This document shows, one piece after another, positions 16,911-25,355 of a stretch of DNA of 55,263 nt. Both the position numbers and the translations under genes were made by a program. The first letter of the stretch is position 1. Every line of letters starts with the position of its first letter. The stretch is from Jiangella asiatica (GTDB lineage: Bacteria > Actinomycetota > Actinomycetes > Jiangellales > Jiangellaceae). A model generated the notes under the pieces. The model saw nothing but the letters and a program-made list of their open reading frames with translations. It had not been told where the DNA came from and searched no databases. The DNA lies in the NCBI RefSeq assembly GCF_004349065.1, contig NZ_SMKZ01000047.1, forward strand, positions 1 to 55,263. Reading direction: 5' to 3'.

Positions 16911-17924
16911 CTAGAGGTCGAGCGTGCTGGGCGCGAAGAGCCCGGCCACGTCGGCACGCTCGGATGTGAGGCCCTGCTCGTGCGAGTAGCCGGCGATCGT
17001 CTCCAGGGCCGCTCGGTTGGCCCGGACACCGTACGGGAACAGGTCGGGCCCGAGCAGTTCCTCGGTGCGGGCGAGATACTCCTCACGGAAGATCAAGCTC
17101 AGCGGGACGCTGTTCACGAGGTCGCGTTCGGCCAGCTCCTTGGCGCGCAGCATCGCCTGGTACAGATTGAACGGGACCCACGGATACCGGCGCGCCACGT
17201 CGCCGCGCACCACATACGTGTGGTTGACGGGGACGAAGCCATGCGCGCGGTAGAAGCGCTGACCCTCCGCCATCGGGTCGGCGAAGACCGGCCGGGTCAC
17301 CCGCCGGAACTCCGCCGGCGCGACCGTCAGCCGGGCCGAGCGCTCCACCACGTTCGACGCCGGCTTGCGCATCGCCCGCTTGACCAGGGCGGCGTCGATC
17401 TGGTGGGTGGCCAGCATCGTGGACAGGCTCCGGTCCCCCGGCACGAACCGCAGTGAGATCCCCGGCGGGGGTTGGAACCCGGTGGCCGCGCCGTGGCTGC
17501 GGTCCGGGGTCCGTTCCATGTACCACTCGACGTCGAACTGCGAGACGCCGAAGTCGTGCTCGAGGATGCCGCGGGTCCACAGTGCCGCGGTCTGCTGGTA
17601 CTCGCCCACGCCCAACCGCTTGCCGGCGAGGTCGGCCGGACCCCCGATGCCGGCGTCGCGGTGGCACACCAACTCGGTGTGCATGAAGCGCCGGGACGGG
17701 AACGCCGGGATCGCCACCAGGTCGGCGCCCCGCTCCAAGGCCATGAGCAACGACGAGATCGACATCTCCGACACGTCGAACTCGCCGAAGCGCAGCATCC
17801 GCCAGAAGGTCTCGGCCGGATCGGACACCACCGGACACAGCGTGATGCCTTCGGGCTGGACGGTTCCGTCCATGATCGGCCGGGTTCGTTCGTTCACCGC
17901 CGACGCGAATGACAGGGTCACCAC
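16911..17924 (-). CDS. 4,5-dihydroxyphthalate decarboxylase-like/NMT1-fold protein (copy 1)
   Basis: A 337-aa protein of the family annotated as 4,5-dihydroxyphthalate decarboxylase or NMT1-like receptor. Core marks: MDGTVQPEGITL, ETFWRMLRFGEFDVSEMSISS, GADLVAIPAFPSRRFMHT, GKRLGVGEYQQTAALWTRGILEHDFGV and DVEWYMER. There is no signal peptide or lipobox, so it should be cytoplasmic and is more likely an enzyme than a transport receptor. I chose GTG 17924: ATG 17936 lies inside the -10 box of the promoter, while GTG 17924 is 8 nt downstream of it and aligns with the start of the paralogue at 41807. It is a close paralogue of 41807-42841 and more distant from 29032-30012. Confidence 0.8.
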   Translation of the reverse strand: MVTLSFASAVNERTRPIMDGTVQPEGITLCPVVSDPAETFWRMLRFGEFDVSEMSISSLLMALERGADLVAIPAFPSRRFMHTELVCHRDAGIGGPADLAGKRLGVGEYQQTAALWTRGILEHDFGVSQFDVEWYMERTPDRSHGAATGFQPPPGISLRFVPGDRSLSTMLATHQIDAALVKRAMRKPASNVVERSARLTVAPAEFRRVTRPVFADPMAEGQRFYRAHGFVPVNHTYVVRGDVARRYPWVPFNLYQAMLRAKELAERDLVNSVPLSLIFREEYLARTEELLGPDLFPYGVRANRAALETIAGYSHEQGLTSERADVAGLFAPSTLDL

Positions 17925-17932
17925 GGCGGTAC

Positions 17933-17962
17933 ACATTATCTCTACCCAGCTCTTGACTGCAA
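17933..17962 (-). promoter_or_regulatory. Promoter B, leftward arm
   Basis: On the minus strand, TTGCAG (17962-17957) and TAATGT (17938-17933) are 18 nt apart. The start point would fall near 17926, two bases before GTG 17924, so the DHPDC-like mRNA is predicted to be leaderless. The same pair of boxes with the same spacing occurs at 31395-31424. The -35 box overlaps the rightward operator. Confidence 0.65.
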
Positions 17963-17981
17963 CATTCATTGCTGCAATGCT
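17953..17981 (+). promoter_or_regulatory. Promoter B, rightward arm with operator in spacer
   Basis: TTGACT (17953-17958), the 17-nt spacer GCAACATTCATTGCTGC (17959-17975), then AATGCT (17976-17981). It would drive the ABC importer of unit 3. The 24-nt block 17952-17975 is identical to 31414-31437. The spacer is a degenerate palindrome (GCAACAT/TTGCTGC) and resembles the spacer of promoter A. Confidence 0.7.
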
Positions 17982-18033
17982 CGCACGATCCCGCAACGTT
18001 ACAGTTCTTCGGCCACGGCTTGGGGAGATGACG

Positions 18034-19185
18034 ATGAAGTCAGCCGGGACACGACCGGCCCGCCGACTCGGCGGCCGGCGCTCCACGCGGACGTCCCTCG
18101 CGGCGGCCGCCGCGATCGGTCTGGTGCTCGCCGCGTGCGGTAGCGAGGACGGCACCGCCAGCTCGGGCGACTCCGACCGGGGCTCGGCGGCCGACACCTT
18201 CGACCGCTTCAACGAGATGTCGGGCCAGGAACGGCACGACGCCCTCGTCGAAGCGGCCGAGGAGGAGGGCAGCGTCGTCTTCTACACGGCGAGCTCCGGC
18301 ATGGATCCGGTGATCGCCGCGTTCGAGGACACCTACGACGTCACGGTGGAGCTCTACTCCGGGCAGTCCGACACCGTGCTCCAGCGCATCCTGCAGGAGT
18401 ACGAGGCCGGCTTCTACGGTGCGGACGTCATGGACGACTCCGAGTCGTTCAGCATCGCCCAGCAGGGGCTGACCTACGAGTACATCAACCCGGAGCTGAC
18501 CGACCAGATCCCCGGCTACGACCCGGAGTCGCACGTCGCCGCGACCCGGTTGAGCGTCTACACGCAGGGCTGGAACACCGACCTCGTGTCCGAGGACGAG
18601 ATCCCGGACACGCTCGACGGGTTCACCGACCCCAAGTGGGACGGCAAGCTCTCCATCGATCCGCGCGACTGGATCTGGTACACGGGCGTCATGGACTACT
18701 ACCTCGAACAGGGGTGGACCGAGGACGAGGTCGACGAGATGATCCAGACCCTGGCCTCGTACTCGACCTACAATGCCGGCCACACCGTGCAGGCCCAGCT
18801 GCTGCTGGCCGGAGAGTTCCCGGTGTCGCTGTCGGTGTACACGCAGTCGATCGACCGCGAGACCGAGGCCGCGCCCGACGCGCCCATCGCCTGGCGCAAG
18901 TCCGACGGCAGCTACGTCGAGCCGCTGATCTTCCAGCCGCAGGGGATAACCCTGTTGAAGAACGCGCCGCACCCGGCCGCGGCCATGCTGTTCGTCGACT
19001 TCCTGCTCGACGAGGGCCAGCAGATCATCTCCCAGGAGGACCGCACGCCCACCGCCGTCCCGCAACCCGGCGGCCCACTCGAGGACATCCACGAGGAGGA
19101 CCTGCACCAGGTCGACTTCGAGAAGTTCACCACCGAGCGGAGCGAGTGGACGAGCCGGTTCGAAGAGCTGCTCAACCAGAGCTGA
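18034..19185 (+). CDS. ABC transporter substrate-binding lipoprotein, family 1 (iron/polyamine type; copy 1)
   Basis: A 383-aa extracellular receptor. The signal sequence has an Arg-rich start and lipobox LVLAACGS (Cys at about residue 31). The mature part is of the AfuA/FbpA-PotD kind: EGSVVFYTASSGMDPVIAAFE (first strand), FYGADVMDDSESFSI, GFTDPKWDGKLSIDPRD and HPAAAMLFVDFLLDEGQQI. Family members bind Fe3+, phosphonates, sugars or organic anions, so the ligand is open. I chose ATG 18034 over 18028 because GGGGAG then lies 6 nt upstream, as for the TPP enzyme. It has the same length as the paralogue at 42894-44045 and shares IPDTxxGFTDPKW. It is followed by its permease and ATPase. Confidence 0.9.
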   Translation: MKSAGTRPARRLGGRRSTRTSLAAAAAIGLVLAACGSEDGTASSGDSDRGSAADTFDRFNEMSGQERHDALVEAAEEEGSVVFYTASSGMDPVIAAFEDTYDVTVELYSGQSDTVLQRILQEYEAGFYGADVMDDSESFSIAQQGLTYEYINPELTDQIPGYDPESHVAATRLSVYTQGWNTDLVSEDEIPDTLDGFTDPKWDGKLSIDPRDWIWYTGVMDYYLEQGWTEDEVDEMIQTLASYSTYNAGHTVQAQLLLAGEFPVSLSVYTQSIDRETEAAPDAPIAWRKSDGSYVEPLIFQPQGITLLKNAPHPAAAMLFVDFLLDEGQQIISQEDRTPTAVPQPGGPLEDIHEEDLHQVDFEKFTTERSEWTSRFEELLNQS

Positions 19186-19204
19186 CCGCGGGCGAGGAGA
19201 GCGC

Positions 19205-21010
19205 ATGACGACCAGGCCGACCGCTGGCCCGCCCGCGGCCGTCGAGATCGAGCCTCAGCCGCCGGCCGGCGGCGCGCCCCCGCCCGCCGCGGCGTCGCGG
19301 GCGGCAGGCGACGGCCGGGCGAGGGGGTGGATCCGGTCGGCGCTGCAGGCGCGCACGCTCGTGCTGCTGGCGGTGGTGATCGTCATCGGCTACCTCGCCA
19401 TGACGCCGCTGCTCTACCTCGCGTACGGGACCTTCGTCGACGAGGGCGCCTTCACGCTGTCCGGGTTCGAGCGGGCCTATGCGAGCTCGGGGCTGGGCGG
19501 GATGGTCCGCAACTCCGTCGTCTTCACCATCGGCTCGTCGCTGCTGGCCTTCGTCACCGGCACGTTCCTCGCCTACGTGACCGTCCGCACCAACGTCCCG
19601 TTCCGGCCGCTGCTGGTGGCCACAGCCATGGTCCCACTCATCATCCCGGGGCTCTTGTACACGATCTCGTGGATCATGTTGAGCAGCGAGAACGTCGGAC
19701 TGCTCAACCAGGTCTCGGAAGCGGTCGTGGGTCAGCCGGTCTTCGACATCTTCAGCATGGCCGGCATGATCTGGGTCGAGGGCACCCACTCCGCTCCCCT
19801 GGTCTTCCTGTTCATGGTCGCCGCGTTCCGCTCGATGGACCCGGCACTGGAGGAGTCGGCGCTGGTCTGCGGCGCCAGCCGGTTCACCATGATCCGCCGG
19901 ATCACGGTGCCACTCACCCGCCCGGCCATCGCCGGCGCCATGCTGATCATCGGGGTGAACGGGCTGACCAGTTTCGAGGTGCCGGTGCTGCTCGGCCTCC
20001 CGGACCGGATCAACGTGTTCACCAGCCAGATCTTCACCGAGCTGCGGCAGTTCCCGTACGACTACGGCGCGGCCGGCGCGCTCTCGATCGGGCTGGTCCT
20101 GGTGGCCGTCGCCGGCGTCTACGCGGTCAACCGGCTGGGCGGCGGGGGCCGTGAGTACGCCACCGTCACTGGGAAAGGCTTCCGGCCGCGACCGCTGGAC
20201 CTGGGCCTGGCCAGGGTCCCCGTCGGCGCCGCAGTGGTGCTGTACTTCGTCGCCACCACGGCGCTGCCGGTCCTGATCATGGTCTACAACTCCTTCCTGC
20301 CGTATTACCAGCGCTTCTCCTTCGCCTCCTTCGGCGACTTCTCGCTGGCCAACTACAGCGCGCTGTTCGAGAACCGGATCTTCACCCGGTCGCTGGTCAA
20401 CTCGCTGGGGCTCAGCGTCGGATCGGCGACGGCGGTCATGCTGCTCACCGCGATCGCTGCCTGGCTGGTGATCCGGACCCGGATACCCGGGCGGCAGGTC
20501 GTCGACCAGCTCACCTTCCTGCCGCTGATCGTGCCCGGGCTGGTCATGGGTGTCGCCATCTCCTTCGTGTACCTGCGAAACCCGCTGCCGATCCCGGTTT
20601 ACGGCACCATGCTGATCCTGCTGATCGCCTATGTGACCCGGTTCATGCCCTATGGGATGCGCTACGCGTCGTCGTCGCTGACGCAGATCTCCGCCGAGCT
20701 CGAGGAGTCCGCGGCGGTGTCCGGCGCGAGCTGGCTGCAGACCGGCCGCCGGATCGTCCTGCCGCTGATGGTCTCCGGGTTGACGGCCGGCTGGATCTAC
20801 ATCGTCATCGTCTCGATCCGGGAGCTCTCCAGCTCGATCCTGCTCTACAGCCCCGGCAACGAGGTGCTGGCGATCGTGATCTTCCAGTTCTACGAGAAAG
20901 GCGAGATGACGGCGGTGTCAGCCCTTGGGGTGGTGATGGTCGCCACGCTCGTCGTCTTCGTCTCGGCCGCCTACAAGCTCGGCGCCAGCATCGGGCTGCG
21001 CAGCGATTGA
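19205..21010 (+). CDS. ABC transporter permease, fused double domain (copy 1)
   Basis: A 601-aa inner-membrane protein with two BPD_transp_1 domains in tandem (ThiP/FbpB style), about 12 membrane segments. Each half carries an EAA loop: EESALVCGASRFTMIRR (residues about 218-234) and EESAAVSGASWLQTGRR (about 500-516). The soluble Pro/Ala-rich N terminus of about 45 residues is cytoplasmic. It imports the ligand delivered by the lipoprotein encoded 19 bp upstream, powered by the ATPase at 21050. It is about as long as, and very similar to, the permease at 44065-45849, including VFLFMVAAFRSMDPALEESAL versus VYLFMVAAFRSMDPAMEESAL. Confidence 0.93.
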   Translation: MTTRPTAGPPAAVEIEPQPPAGGAPPPAAASRAAGDGRARGWIRSALQARTLVLLAVVIVIGYLAMTPLLYLAYGTFVDEGAFTLSGFERAYASSGLGGMVRNSVVFTIGSSLLAFVTGTFLAYVTVRTNVPFRPLLVATAMVPLIIPGLLYTISWIMLSSENVGLLNQVSEAVVGQPVFDIFSMAGMIWVEGTHSAPLVFLFMVAAFRSMDPALEESALVCGASRFTMIRRITVPLTRPAIAGAMLIIGVNGLTSFEVPVLLGLPDRINVFTSQIFTELRQFPYDYGAAGALSIGLVLVAVAGVYAVNRLGGGGREYATVTGKGFRPRPLDLGLARVPVGAAVVLYFVATTALPVLIMVYNSFLPYYQRFSFASFGDFSLANYSALFENRIFTRSLVNSLGLSVGSATAVMLLTAIAAWLVIRTRIPGRQVVDQLTFLPLIVPGLVMGVAISFVYLRNPLPIPVYGTMLILLIAYVTRFMPYGMRYASSSLTQISAELEESAAVSGASWLQTGRRIVLPLMVSGLTAGWIYIVIVSIRELSSSILLYSPGNEVLAIVIFQFYEKGEMTAVSALGVVMVATLVVFVSAAYKLGASIGLRSD

Positions 21011-21049
21011 CCGCCGGATCGAACGTCGAGAGGAACGTGAGGACGAACC

Positions 21050-22195
21050 ATGCTCGAGATCACGAACCTGGTGAAGACCTTCGCCGGCGATCGTCAGCCG
21101 CGACGGGAGAACGGTGACCGCGCCGCCAGCCGGGTACGCGCCGTCGACGACATCAGCATCGACGTGCGGGACGGGGAGCTGTTCACCCTGCTCGGACCGT
21201 CCGGCTGCGGCAAGACCACCACGCTGCGTTCGGTGGCCGGCCTGGAGCGCCCCGACTCCGGTGAGATCAGCGTGGCCGGCCGGGTCCTGTTCAGCGGCGG
21301 CTCGAGCCGGACCTTCCATCTGCCGCCCAACCAGCGCGGCCTGGGCATGGTGTTCCAGTCATACGCGATCTGGCCGCACATGAAGGTCTTCGACAACGTC
21401 GCCTTCCCGTTGCAGGTCATGTCGCGCGGCAGCCGGCCGGGGAAGAAGGCCATCGCGGAGAAGGTCATGTCGGTGCTGGAGACGATGGAACTGGCGCACC
21501 TGGCCGGCCGCCAGGCGACCAAGCTGTCCGGCGGGCAGCAGCAGCGCCTGGCCCTCGCCCGGGCCCTGGTCACCGAGCCGCCATTGCTGCTGCTCGACGA
21601 GCCGCTGTCCAACCTCGACGCGAAGCTGCGCGAGTCGCTGCGGTTCGAGCTCAAGCGCATGCAGCGCGAGCTCGGCATCACCAGCGTCTACGTCACGCAC
21701 GACCAGATCGAGGCGCTGGCGCTGTCCTCCCGCATCGCGGTGATGCGCGACGGGAAGATCATGCAGACCGGGACGCCGCGCGACATCTACGAGCGGCCGG
21801 ACAACCGCTTCGTCGCCGAGTTCATCGGCACGTCCAACTTCCTCAGCGGCACCGTCGCCGGGCACGAGAACGGGCTCCTCGCCGTCGACACCGAGCACGG
21901 CCAGCTCCTGGTCCGCGCGGAGGTGCGACCGGGGACCGGCGAGGCCGTGGTGCTCGCCGCCCGGCCCGAGGCGGTCGCGCTCACCGACCAGGCGCCAACC
22001 CACGACACGCCCAACCAGCTCACCGGCAGCGTCGTCACGCGCAGCTTCGTCGGCGACGCCGTCGACCACATCGTCCGAGTCGGTGGCCAGGAGGTCCGCG
22101 CCCGGTGCGAGCCGTCGGTCTCTCTGGCGCCGTCGACCACCGTCACCCTGCGGATCGACCCGGCGAACCTCACCCTCATCCCGGTCGGCGACTGA
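21050..22195 (+). CDS. ABC transporter ATP-binding protein, iron/polyamine type
   Basis: A 381-aa ATPase. Walker A is GPSGCGKTT (about residue 50), followed by the Q-loop VFQSYAIWPHM, signature LSGGQQQRLALARAL, Walker B LLLLDEPLSNLD and the switch His in VTHDQIEALAL. The C-terminal third (about 245-380) is a TOBE-like regulatory domain. Two small insertions (residues about 13-25, rich in Arg, and FSGGSSRTFH) are unusual for the family. It completes unit 3. Because the second receptor-permease pair (42894-45849) has no ATPase, this protein may serve both. Its 3' end overlaps the convergent MFS gene by 20 bp. Confidence 0.93.
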   Translation: MLEITNLVKTFAGDRQPRRENGDRAASRVRAVDDISIDVRDGELFTLLGPSGCGKTTTLRSVAGLERPDSGEISVAGRVLFSGGSSRTFHLPPNQRGLGMVFQSYAIWPHMKVFDNVAFPLQVMSRGSRPGKKAIAEKVMSVLETMELAHLAGRQATKLSGGQQQRLALARALVTEPPLLLLDEPLSNLDAKLRESLRFELKRMQRELGITSVYVTHDQIEALALSSRIAVMRDGKIMQTGTPRDIYERPDNRFVAEFIGTSNFLSGTVAGHENGLLAVDTEHGQLLVRAEVRPGTGEAVVLAARPEAVALTDQAPTHDTPNQLTGSVVTRSFVGDAVDHIVRVGGQEVRARCEPSVSLAPSTTVTLRIDPANLTLIPVGD

Positions 22196-23306
22196 CCACG
22201 CCGAGACCGAGCACCGGCGCCACCATGCCCGCCGCGGTCAACGCGATCGCCAACGGCACACCGACCAGCCCGCCCGCCGTCGCCAGGACGGCGGGCGTGG
22301 CCAGCCGCGCCGCGGCCCGGTACGTGCCGGTGAGCGCGATGGCCATGCCCTGGTCGCGCTCGTGGACCGAGGCGTTGACCATGGCCGGGCCCACCGAGCC
22401 CGCCAGCCCGGCACCCGCGCCGGCCACCGCCAGCGCGACGCCGGCCAGCACGGGCTGACCGGCGACCGCCGGCAGGACGGTCGCGCCGGCGAGCACCGCC
22501 ATCGCCCCGAACCGGACCAGCTGCCCGAACGGCTCGCGCCCGTACCGGGCCAGCGCCACCGCGACCACCACGACGGCGCCTTCGGCCACCGCGACCAGCC
22601 ACCCGATCGTCGCGGTGCTCAACCCCGCCGTGGCGAGGACCACCGGAACGAAGGCGTCCAGGATCCCGCGCCAGCCGCCGGCGCAGAAGCTGGTCCAGCA
22701 GCCCAGGGCAACGGTCCGCCGCCGCCACAGCCGGCTGCGCCGCGTCCCGCGCGGCCGCCGCGCGTAGGGTGCACGCCGCACCAGCAGGCTCCCGGTGACC
22801 ATGCCGGCCACCGCCGCGGCGACCACCAGGCCCAGCGCCAGGTGCGGGCTCAGGGCGAGCAACGCCCCGGCCGCGGCCGGTCCGGCCAGCGATCCGACGT
22901 GCCCGGAGCTGTGTACCTGGGCCAGCCGGCGGATCGGCGTGCCGGGCGAGCGCACGGCATGGGTCTGGCTGGAGGTCCAGAACAGCGCCCGGGCCAGGCC
23001 TTGGAGCAGCTGAGCGCCGACGAACGCCGCGAACGCCGTGCTCACCAGCAGCGTCGCTCCCGACAGGGCCATGGCGACGCAGGCCGAAACGATCAGCGCC
23101 CGGTCCGGTACCCGCTCCAGCAACCAGGGCAGCGCCAGCCGCGAGGTCAGCTGCGATGCGCCGGAGACCGCCGCCAGCGCGCCAACCACCGGCGCGGAGA
23201 TGCCCGCGTCCAACGCCAGCAGCGGAAAAGTGACGGTCGAGGCGCCCAGGGCGAGCCCGAAGGCGATGATGGTCGCGATGCTGCGCCCCGTGTCCGCTCG
23301 GCTCAC
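22176..23306 (-). CDS. MFS transporter (copy 2, last gene of unit 4)
   Basis: A 376-aa polytopic membrane protein with about 12 segments, Ala/Val/Leu-rich, beginning VSRADTGRSIATIIAFGLAL. MFS-like features are LLALDAGISAPVVGALAAVSGASQLTSRLALPWLLERVPDR (loop 2-3 region) and the Arg-rich central loop RRAPYARRPRGTRR. Its GTG start overlaps the UbiD stop by 4 bp (GTGA). A longer open frame upstream is only a shadow of ubiD. It lacks clear similarity to the MFS protein at 15601-16899. The substrate is unknown; by position it could export the decarboxylated product or import the acid. Confidence 0.82.
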   Translation of the reverse strand: MSRADTGRSIATIIAFGLALGASTVTFPLLALDAGISAPVVGALAAVSGASQLTSRLALPWLLERVPDRALIVSACVAMALSGATLLVSTAFAAFVGAQLLQGLARALFWTSSQTHAVRSPGTPIRRLAQVHSSGHVGSLAGPAAAGALLALSPHLALGLVVAAAVAGMVTGSLLVRRAPYARRPRGTRRSRLWRRRTVALGCWTSFCAGGWRGILDAFVPVVLATAGLSTATIGWLVAVAEGAVVVVAVALARYGREPFGQLVRFGAMAVLAGATVLPAVAGQPVLAGVALAVAGAGAGLAGSVGPAMVNASVHERDQGMAIALTGTYRAAARLATPAVLATAGGLVGVPLAIALTAAGMVAPVLGLGVVSRRPG

Positions 23307-24739
23307 CGGAGCAGGTGGCCCCAGCGCTCCCGGGTGGCGCGCTTGGTCTCCGGGTCCGGACCGATCGCCGCCGGGAACCGGTCGCGCCATGCCCACGGCC
23401 GCGTCGCGTCGACCAGCAGGCGCGAGTTGAGCCCCTTTCGGTCCGGGTGGACGGCGGTGTCCAGCGGCCCGGACCACACCTTGCGGATGATGTCCATGTC
23501 CTCCTCGGGGTCCGACCGCGTGCAGATCGCCCAGATGACGTCGGACAGGTCGGTGATGTCGACGTCGTCGTCCACGACCACCACGATGCGGCCCAGGTAG
23601 GCGCCGGCATGGCACTGGGCGGCCACATGCAGGGCCTGGCGCGCGTGGCCGGCGTACTTCTGCTGGATGGAGACGACGTTGAACAGCCGGTTGCCGCCGA
23701 CGGCGAAGCACTGGGCGTCGACAACCCCGGGCACGCCGGCCTGTCGCAGGTTGCGCAGCAGCAACGCCGAGCGCAGGTACTCGCGGTACCTCATCGGCTC
23801 CCACGGCGGCTTGTTCGGTGGGACCCCCAGCATGATCGGATCGTCGCGGTGGTAGACGGCCGACACCTCGACGACGGGCTCGGGCCGCTGGCCGCTGGCG
23901 TAGTAGCCGTGCCACTCGCCGAACGGTCCTTCGGGCAGGAACCGGTCGTGGTGGAGGAAGCCCTCGAGGACGATCTCCGCCGCCGCCGGCACCGGCAGAC
24001 CCGTCACCGGCGCGTTCACGACGGGGTAGGGCTCGCCGCGGATGCCGCCGACCCAGTCGTACTCGCAGACCCCGTACGGCACCTCGACGGTGGAGCCGAC
24101 GAACAGCAGCGGGTCTGGGCCCGGGATGATCGCGACCGGGCAGGGCTGCTTGCGCTCGAAGTAGGTGTCGACGAACTGTTTGCCGTGCTTGCCGGGCGAG
24201 ATGTAGAGACCGACGTGGCGGCCGTCGTGGATCATCACGCGGTAGGTGCCGACGTTGACCCAGTCCGAGTCGGGGTCCTTGATCACGACGCTGACGCCGG
24301 TGCCGAGGTACCGGCCGCCGTCGCGGGGATGCCACAGCGGCGTCGGGAACGTCAGCACGTCGACGTCGCCGCCGGTGGCCACGTTCTGAAACACCGGTGC
24401 GTCGGTCGGGCCCACCACCACCGGCGGGATGGCCTTCCCCTCCTCGGTGAGCTCGAGGAACCGGTCCATGAGGCCGCGCCGGTCGACGTCGAGGTCCAGC
24501 CCGAGGGTCAGCGCCAGTCGCTGCAACGTGGCGTTGGCATTGACCAGGATCCGGTGCCCGTGCGGGTAGCCCGGGATGTCGTCGAACAACGCCGCCGGCG
24601 CGCCGTCGGTGTGGTGGAACATCTCGGTGATGCGGCCGATGTCCTCCTCCCAGGTCGCGCCGCTGACGTCGCGCACCTGGCCGAGCGCCCGCACCTGGTC
24701 GATCCAGCCGCGCAGATCGTCGTACTTCACCACGGGCAC
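23303..24739 (-). CDS. UbiD family decarboxylase (copy 2)
   Basis: A 478-aa prenyl-FMN-dependent decarboxylase. The Arg-Glu-Glu set is present: Arg in VGTYRVMIHDGRH (about residue 172) and the Glu pair in EGPFGEWHGYYAS (about residue 270). ISPGKHGKQ, MLGVPPNKPPWEP and VVVVDDDVDITDLSDVIWAIC match copy 1 closely. The GTG start follows the TctB stop by 31 bp. It sits in unit 4 between the tripartite transporter and an MFS gene, with no ubiX of its own. Copies 1 and 2 probably arose by duplication and may act on related acids, or one on the acid and one on a downstream product. Confidence 0.92.
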   Translation of the reverse strand: MPVVKYDDLRGWIDQVRALGQVRDVSGATWEEDIGRITEMFHHTDGAPAALFDDIPGYPHGHRILVNANATLQRLALTLGLDLDVDRRGLMDRFLELTEEGKAIPPVVVGPTDAPVFQNVATGGDVDVLTFPTPLWHPRDGGRYLGTGVSVVIKDPDSDWVNVGTYRVMIHDGRHVGLYISPGKHGKQFVDTYFERKQPCPVAIIPGPDPLLFVGSTVEVPYGVCEYDWVGGIRGEPYPVVNAPVTGLPVPAAAEIVLEGFLHHDRFLPEGPFGEWHGYYASGQRPEPVVEVSAVYHRDDPIMLGVPPNKPPWEPMRYREYLRSALLLRNLRQAGVPGVVDAQCFAVGGNRLFNVVSIQQKYAGHARQALHVAAQCHAGAYLGRIVVVVDDDVDITDLSDVIWAICTRSDPEEDMDIIRKVWSGPLDTAVHPDRKGLNSRLLVDATRPWAWRDRFPAAIGPDPETKRATRERWGHLLR

Positions 24740-24770
24740 CTCCGTGTTCGGGTCGGACGGGTCACTGGCG

Positions 24771-25355
24771 CTACAGGCGGACGTTGAGGAGGACGCCCAG
24801 CAGCAGGTACATGAGAGCGGAGATGGAGGCGGTGATGGCCACGGTCTTCACCCAGCTCATGCCCACCCAGCGGATGATGAACAGCAGCCCGGCCACGACC
24901 GCCGGGACGAAGTACGTGCGCAGGCCGGGGATCGGCTGCAGATACTCCGTCGCCAGCACCGGCACCATCACGACCGCGAGCCCCCAGAGCGCGAAGACCC
25001 GCTGACGGCGCAGCTCCTGGCCGCCGGTCGCCAGCTCAGCGTCGGCCGCGACCTCCTCGCGCGCGGCCCGGGTGAGGTCTGCCAGCGACGCCGTCGCCAG
25101 CCCGTCGGGCCGGCTGGCAGCCCTGCCGCGCTCGGGGTTCGTGCCGCGCAGGTCGAGGACGGTGCGGACCAGCATGGCGGCCAGGGTGGGCAAGCCGACG
25201 ATGAGGGGGACAAGCCGAGAGTCCGGCCGCAGGTCGAGGCTGGAGTAGACGAAGGTGGCCAGGAACGCCGCCAGCAGCAGGTCGAAGGTGATCCGGTGCG
25301 GCTCGCGCCGCCGGTCACGCGTCGAACCGCGCGCGGCCCGAGCCGGCTCACTCAT
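24771..25355 (-). CDS. TctB-like small membrane subunit of tripartite tricarboxylate transporter
   Basis: A 194-aa protein with four predicted membrane segments: FDLLLAAFLATFVYSS, LVPLIVGLPTLAAMLV, the pair around VFALWGLAVVMVPVLA and YFVPAVVAGLLFIIRWVG, and a final TASISALMYLLLGVLL. A long hydrophilic central loop (about residues 65-120) is typical of DUF1468/TctB. It forms the transport channel with TctA. It overlaps the TctA stop by 4 bp (ATGA). Confidence 0.85.
   Translation of the reverse strand: MSEPARAARGSTRDRRREPHRITFDLLLAAFLATFVYSSLDLRPDSRLVPLIVGLPTLAAMLVRTVLDLRGTNPERGRAASRPDGLATASLADLTRAAREEVAADAELATGGQELRRQRVFALWGLAVVMVPVLATEYLQPIPGLRTYFVPAVVAGLLFIIRWVGMSWVKTVAITASISALMYLLLGVLLNVRL

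Noticed and set aside
16911-17924. Annotation of the DHPDC-like proteins as ABC transport receptors
   Set aside because: None of the three has a signal peptide or lipobox, and dedicated receptors with both are encoded next to them.
16911-18212. Longer start of the DHPDC-like gene up to 18212
   Set aside because: The extension crosses the conserved divergent promoter and the start of the ABC receptor gene, and the extra residues are Arg/Ser-rich shadow sequence.
22176-24335. 719-codon minus frame suggesting a fusion of MFS protein with an N-terminal extension
   Set aside because: The first 340 codons are the out-of-frame shadow of UbiD copy 2. The MFS protein starts at GTG 23306, overlapping the UbiD stop.
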